From Mastigias papua (Eukaryota; Cnidaria; Scyphozoa; Rhizostomeae; Mastigiidae), in contig OZ025271.1 of NCBI GenBank assembly GCA_964019165.1, positions 10,859,775 to 10,923,774 on the forward strand: a stretch of DNA of 64,000 nt, in the 5' to 3' direction. The position numbers were made by a program, and so were the translations under genes. The first letter of the stretch is position 1. Each line of letters opens with the position of its first letter. Shown here piece after piece: positions 60,269 through 64,000 of this stretch. The notes beneath the pieces were generated by a model. It saw only the letters and a program-made list of their open reading frames with translations, was not told the origin of the DNA and did not search any database.

Positions 60269-61786
60269 ATGGCTGAAAACGATACAGGCTTTTTAAGACT
60301 GACACAGATTTACTCCTTGCCATCAATTTATGCAACTTTAGGTAAATTTTCGATGTCGCAGATCATTAACTATTTTATTGAAGCTATTGCCGCTGATAGT
60401 AAATCAAAGCAGGACTTTAAGGCGCTACGAGAGTCCTCATTTAGCATGTTTAAAGCTGGCCATGTTCAAGATATTCATTTGAAAACTGGCTATAATACAA
60501 TAATAATTGTTGCAACGTGCTTGCCAGAAATGCGCAAAGACATAGTATACAAAATGATGATAAGACTGAAAGCTTCCTCTGCAGACATTCAATTCGCAAA
60601 TTGTGGCTGTTTAGCTGGAAAGGGCCCTAGAGCCAGTTGTAAACATATCGCGTCATTGTGCTATGCGTTGGAGGACTTTGTCAGGGTATTCATGGGTAGT
60701 TCAGGACCCGAAGGCTTGTCATGTACAGATAGACTAATGGAATGGAACAGACCAAGGGAAAGAAAGCTCTCCCCAAAAAAACTCAGCGAAATTGATTTTT
60801 CTGTCGCAAAGAGGGAGACTAGGAAGAGGGTTTGTTACTTGCAAGGGCAATTTTCAGAGGATGATGATCTGGTCACCCAGTCTGATTTAGATGCATTGAA
60901 CTTATTTAGAACAGATTTGAAAAATTATCAAACATCGCATCCAGAAATAAAAATGGGCATGCTTACTGTCCTCAGTCAGGACCAGCAGACATGTAATGGT
61001 GCATCAATATCACAGCCACCAATTAATGATTGCAGTAGCAACTTGAGCACATGTAGGGCTGCTTGTAGCAGAGTCCAGAAATGGATAGAATTTAAAGCGA
61101 ATCTTACAGTTTCAGGCACAAAGCGCCAAGAAATTTTTTCAACAACTAACAAACAAAGTGATGATGAAAAGTGGTTTGAAGTTAGAAAAGGTAGGATAAC
61201 AGGCTCAGTTTGTGGCAGAATTTTAAACAGTTCCCACATATTTCCAAGATCAATCTTAAATTTTATTCTATGTAGCAAAGTCACAACTGCAGCAATGCAA
61301 ATGGGAAAAGAATATGAAAAGCAGCTTTTAGTAAGGTACAAAAACCACACCTTGACTTTAACTGGCAAAGAAGTAACACTTGAGCCAGCTGGATTTCTAA
61401 TTCATCCAGAGAAAGGCTGGCTTGGTGCATCTCCAGATGCTGTTGTAGTACAGGCAGATGGTTCAAAAGGATGCATTGAGGTAAAAACAGCAGTTTCTTG
61501 TTGGAACAGTACCATACCTGATGCAGCCAGAAAGAGCAGTTTTTGCCTAAAATCCAATGAAGCAGGCACAATGGGCTTAAAACAAAATCATATTTATTAC
61601 CACCAGTGTCAGCTACAGCTCTATGTTGGTAGTGACATGTTTAGTTTTTGTGACTTTGTAATAGCCACTTCAAAAGATATTTTTGTTCAAAGGATAGGAA
61701 AGGACCATAAATGGGTAAAGGAGAATATCCCAAAGCTTGAAGATTTCTATGACTCATTCTTGCTGAAAAGGTTCACTGAAAGTTAA
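60269..61786 (+). CDS. SWIM zinc-finger / YqaJ nuclease-like protein of ISL2EU
   Basis: 505 codons plus stop in one exon. The ATG at 60269 sits in a good context (AAAATGG); the frame is open to 60242 but has no earlier ATG. Residues 112-126 (CGCLAGKGPRASCKH) form a SWIM-type C-x-C-xn-C-x-H zinc site. The C-terminal part (about 300-470) matches the YqaJ exonuclease fold: RKGRITGSV, LGASPDAV with Asp390, the catalytic GCIEVKTA pair Glu404/Lys406, and YYHQCQLQLYVG with conserved Gln. The nuclease motif (D, ExK, Q) is complete. YqaJ proteins are RecB-like exonucleases; its role in ISL2EU movement is not established as far as I know, and end processing or repair is inferred. Confidence 0.9.
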   Translation: MAENDTGFLRLTQIYSLPSIYATLGKFSMSQIINYFIEAIAADSKSKQDFKALRESSFSMFKAGHVQDIHLKTGYNTIIIVATCLPEMRKDIVYKMMIRLKASSADIQFANCGCLAGKGPRASCKHIASLCYALEDFVRVFMGSSGPEGLSCTDRLMEWNRPRERKLSPKKLSEIDFSVAKRETRKRVCYLQGQFSEDDDLVTQSDLDALNLFRTDLKNYQTSHPEIKMGMLTVLSQDQQTCNGASISQPPINDCSSNLSTCRAACSRVQKWIEFKANLTVSGTKRQEIFSTTNKQSDDEKWFEVRKGRITGSVCGRILNSSHIFPRSILNFILCSKVTTAAMQMGKEYEKQLLVRYKNHTLTLTGKEVTLEPAGFLIHPEKGWLGASPDAVVVQADGSKGCIEVKTAVSCWNSTIPDAARKSSFCLKSNEAGTMGLKQNHIYYHQCQLQLYVGSDMFSFCDFVIATSKDIFVQRIGKDHKWVKENIPKLEDFYDSFLLKRFTES

Positions 61787-61807
61787 AGTCATGTAAATTT
61801 TGACATT

Positions 61808-61813
61808 TTTATT
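61808..61813 (-). promoter_or_regulatory. AATAAA poly(A) signal overlapping transposase stop
   Basis: Minus-strand AATAAA includes the TAA stop codon of the transposase, leaving almost no 3' untranslated region and reaching into the 22-bp gap before the end of the converging YqaJ gene. Confidence 0.6.
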
Positions 61814-63155
61814 TGATCAATACATCATCCAAGTTTGACAATATGCAACAAATGTAAAATATTTTATTTAAGTCAGGTAACATATGTGTTGAGTTGATTT
61901 GATTTAAAATTTTATATTGCTTAATACGCCCAATGGCTCTCTCTACATGTATTCTTATGTTTGATACTCTTCTGCTATGTGATACTTGAAATGGAGTGAA
62001 CTGTTCGCCTTTATCATGAAAATCAGGTATACTGAGTTTTATTCCATGAGGCTTTGTAAATTCCTCTATCAGAAATCCTCTATCAGCCATCATTAGATCA
62101 CCTGGTTGAAGATGCTCCACAATTCCACTGCGTCTTGTTAGTTCTTTGTCACTTATACTCCCCCCATATAACTCTGAGATGAAACATACTGCACCAGTGG
62201 GAGATATTCCAATAAGAGCCTTGGCTGTATTGCAGTTTTTGTAGCTGGAGAAAGTAAGCTGCTGTGCAACAGGATTTTTTGGCCTAGGGATTTTGAACTC
62301 AGTACAATCAATAATTACTCGAAGGTTTGGGCATTTTGAAGCAATAGATATTGGCATGCTGTTGAGAATTTCTTCCTTGTTGGGCCATATGTTAAGGAGC
62401 TTAAATCTTCTGTACATTTTGTGAACCCAATTATGGAAAATGTTTCCAACAGTTGGGAGGCTGACATTGAAGATGTAGGCAAGAAATTGATCTGTGATAC
62501 CTAATCTGAGCTTTATTAAAACAAGCAAAAACTGTTCCTCAAGAGCAAGACAATGATGGCTACTTTCCTTAATTTGACCACAAGTTATCAACTTCATGCA
62601 AATTGAAAAAATTTCTTTGTCACGACAGCCAGTGAAGTACTTTAATTTTTTGTCATCGTGCAATACCTCTTGAATATTAAAAGATTTATGAGACTGTGTC
62701 TGTGTTTCTTTATTGCAACTTTCAGACAGGCAGGAGTTCTCCATACTTTCAGGTCTACTTAAAACATCTGATGAAGGAACTTGTAGGTTTACCAAAGGTG
62801 CTGCTGCACTGCATACGTCAGACAAGAGACTTAAGTTTGAAGGGAGCTTACTTTGAATCTCACAGGCATCAGCCAAACACAGCAGTTCTGTAAATTTCTG
62901 GGAGTTTTTGTTTTCTCCATAGCTCTTACTGCTTCTGATGTCTCCTGTTTTCGAAACCTTGCTCCTCTGTCCTTTGCCAACAAAATGCTGGCTGCATACC
63001 CTTGTGTGTTCATTAACCGGTATATTCTCCTTATATATAGTCAAACACTGGAGAAGGCACTTTAATGCCTTTGGTTTCTTTAAGGGTAGACGGTGTAACT
63101 TGATTCCTGAACCTTTTTTTGCTCTAAATCCGCAAACGGCACAACTATTAACCAT
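61809..63155 (-). CDS. THAP-domain DDE transposase of ISL2EU
   Basis: 448 residues in one exon, start ATG at 63155 in context AGCATGG. The N-terminal THAP zinc finger shows Cys5, Cys8, Cys54 and His57 (CAVC ... CSQHF), expected to bind the terminal repeats. A Ser-rich linker follows, then a helix-turn-helix-like segment (TDQFLAYIFNVSLPTVGNIF) and a DDE_4-type catalytic core: Asp283 in VIIDCTEF, Asp358 in MMADRGF and Glu405 in HVERAIGRIKQYK. All three acidic residues are present, so the protein is probably active. The stop codon lies in TCAAATAAAAAT and therefore overlaps a poly(A) signal. Confidence 0.93.
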   Translation of the reverse strand: MVNSCAVCGFRAKKGSGIKLHRLPLKKPKALKCLLQCLTIYKENIPVNEHTRVCSQHFVGKGQRSKVSKTGDIRSSKSYGENKNSQKFTELLCLADACEIQSKLPSNLSLLSDVCSAAAPLVNLQVPSSDVLSRPESMENSCLSESCNKETQTQSHKSFNIQEVLHDDKKLKYFTGCRDKEIFSICMKLITCGQIKESSHHCLALEEQFLLVLIKLRLGITDQFLAYIFNVSLPTVGNIFHNWVHKMYRRFKLLNIWPNKEEILNSMPISIASKCPNLRVIIDCTEFKIPRPKNPVAQQLTFSSYKNCNTAKALIGISPTGAVCFISELYGGSISDKELTRRSGIVEHLQPGDLMMADRGFLIEEFTKPHGIKLSIPDFHDKGEQFTPFQVSHSRRVSNIRIHVERAIGRIKQYKILNQINSTHMLPDLNKIFYICCILSNLDDVLIK

Positions 63156-63184
63156 GCTTAGGCCTTGTCGAAAAATTTTTTATT

Positions 63185-63253
63185 CCCACCAAAACTTACT
63201 GACCAATCAGAATCGAGGTGACGTAATGCTTATGTCACGTGTTTTAGAGTCTT
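63185..63253 (-). repeat. Right terminal inverted repeat of ISL2EU element
   Basis: Inverted partner of 60181-60249; it lies 30 bp upstream of the transposase start codon (63155), so the transposase leader is very short. Confidence 0.92.
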
Positions 63254-63368
63254 ATTGCTCTTTGCTCAATAAGGTTGCTATTTATGCCCAATACATATCG
63301 ATTCGAACTGTGCTACCACAAGCATTTGGAGACACACAGTGCACAATATGGTGTAGAGATATGCAATG

Positions 63369-63564
<196 letters not shown>

Positions 63565-64000
63565 ATAAGCAGGATTTCTCCTTTTTCACTGCTCACAGAA
63601 ACATTACTATTCTCAGAAAAATCAGGAAAAAATTAAAACTTGCCACAACCGGGAATATATACACCTATGAAATTACTACACAATATGCTCTGCATATACC
63701 TAGTCCTTACTCAAAGATATATCCTGAAGAAATGTATTGCGCTTGTGTTATACTAGGTATATTTAATAATGGCAGTATATTGAATAATAACAATGAATTA
63801 TGCTATGTTACACGATAAGGGTGGAAATGGAGGGAATGGGATGGTGCACAGAAGTAGGCGGACATGTGTGATCAGTGAGAAATAAAGAAACCTTGACAAT
63901 ATATCAGAAATATACATAGGTGTAGGAGGTGGAGGGCTATGGCCCCTAGTTGAGCAGAAATCTACTGCATTTAGGGAATTTCTTCTGAGAAACGATGGGT
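63565..64000. other. No gene recognised (copy 2 of 20111-20546)
   Basis: Matches copy 1 to the window end; no feature supported. Confidence 0.45.

Larger units (their letters stand above)
60181..63253. mobile_element. Complete ISL2EU-type DNA transposon, 3,073 bp
   Basis: Terminal inverted repeats of 69 bp with two mismatches at 60181-60249 and 63185-63253, starting AAGACTCTAAAACACGTGAC. The flanks are CCA-AT / AT-TGC against CCAATTGC in copy 1, so the insertion duplicated 2 bp (AT). It encodes a SWIM/YqaJ protein on the plus strand and a THAP/DDE transposase on the minus strand, converging with a 22-bp gap. From memory, a transposase plus YqaJ protein with a 2-bp target duplication is the diagnostic makeup of the ISL2EU superfamily. 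Both frames are intact, and the empty site differs by no other base nearby, so the insertion is recent. Each TIR carries CACGTGAC and TGACGTAA-like sites that could serve both promoters. Confidence 0.92.
59936..63267 (+). repeat. Dispersed repeat A, split by transposon
   Basis: The repeat of 19559-19815 occupies 59936-60180 and continues at 63254-63267. The intact version in copy 1 is the pre-insertion site. Confidence 0.8.

Noticed and set aside
60976..61571. Minus-strand frames within the YqaJ gene
   Set aside because: Antisense shadows with no domain similarity.

Overview
This looks like AT-rich metazoan nuclear DNA, probably from a marine invertebrate, but no single feature fixes the species. 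Genes are split by GT/AG introns. Microsatellites, foldback elements, an L2/CR1-like LINE tail, and DNA transposons with THAP, MADF and YqaJ coding regions are present. There is no bacterial-style gene packing and no operon.

Layout. Positions 1-20548 and 38706-64000 are two nearly identical copies of one locus (spacing 38,705 bp); 20549-38705 is the spacer between them. Each copy holds one large minus-strand gene. In transcription order it has a degenerate DZIP3-type HEPN exon (18714-18112; copy 2 59091-58489), an intact HEPN exon (16955-16443; 57332-56820), and a 2,063-bp NACHT NTPase exon (13499-11437; 53876-51814). These are followed by a run of very short, in-frame Ser/Pro/Arg-rich exons (8241 down to 3805; 46946 down to 42510) and a possible terminal exon (3284-3168; 41989-41873). 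The best description is an invertebrate NLR-like (STAND NTPase) innate-immunity gene with a double-HEPN effector end and a repetitive tail.

Differences between copies. I found four base substitutions in about 19.8 kb by eye, plus small dinucleotide-repeat length changes and two large indels. One indel is a complete ISL2EU-type DNA transposon at 60181-63253. It has an intact SWIM/YqaJ protein gene and a THAP/DDE transposase gene facing each other; copy 1 keeps the empty site. The other is 1,672 bp present only in copy 2 (49893-51564), which contains a 429-bp near-perfect hairpin; copy 1 looks like a deletion between diverged direct repeats. The arrangement could be a very recent tandem duplication or two haplotypes placed in tandem by the assembler; sequence alone cannot decide.

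Spacer. It carries an older, inverted, diverged relic of the same gene (26757-28028) with a plus-strand HEPN exon whose catalytic His is replaced. It also carries several foldback/MITE elements (22161-23941, 24863-25415, 28268-29171, 31203-31412, 32488-33220 with a broken MADF gene, 37431-37620) and dispersed copies of a roughly 260-bp repeat. I saw no complete gene in the spacer.
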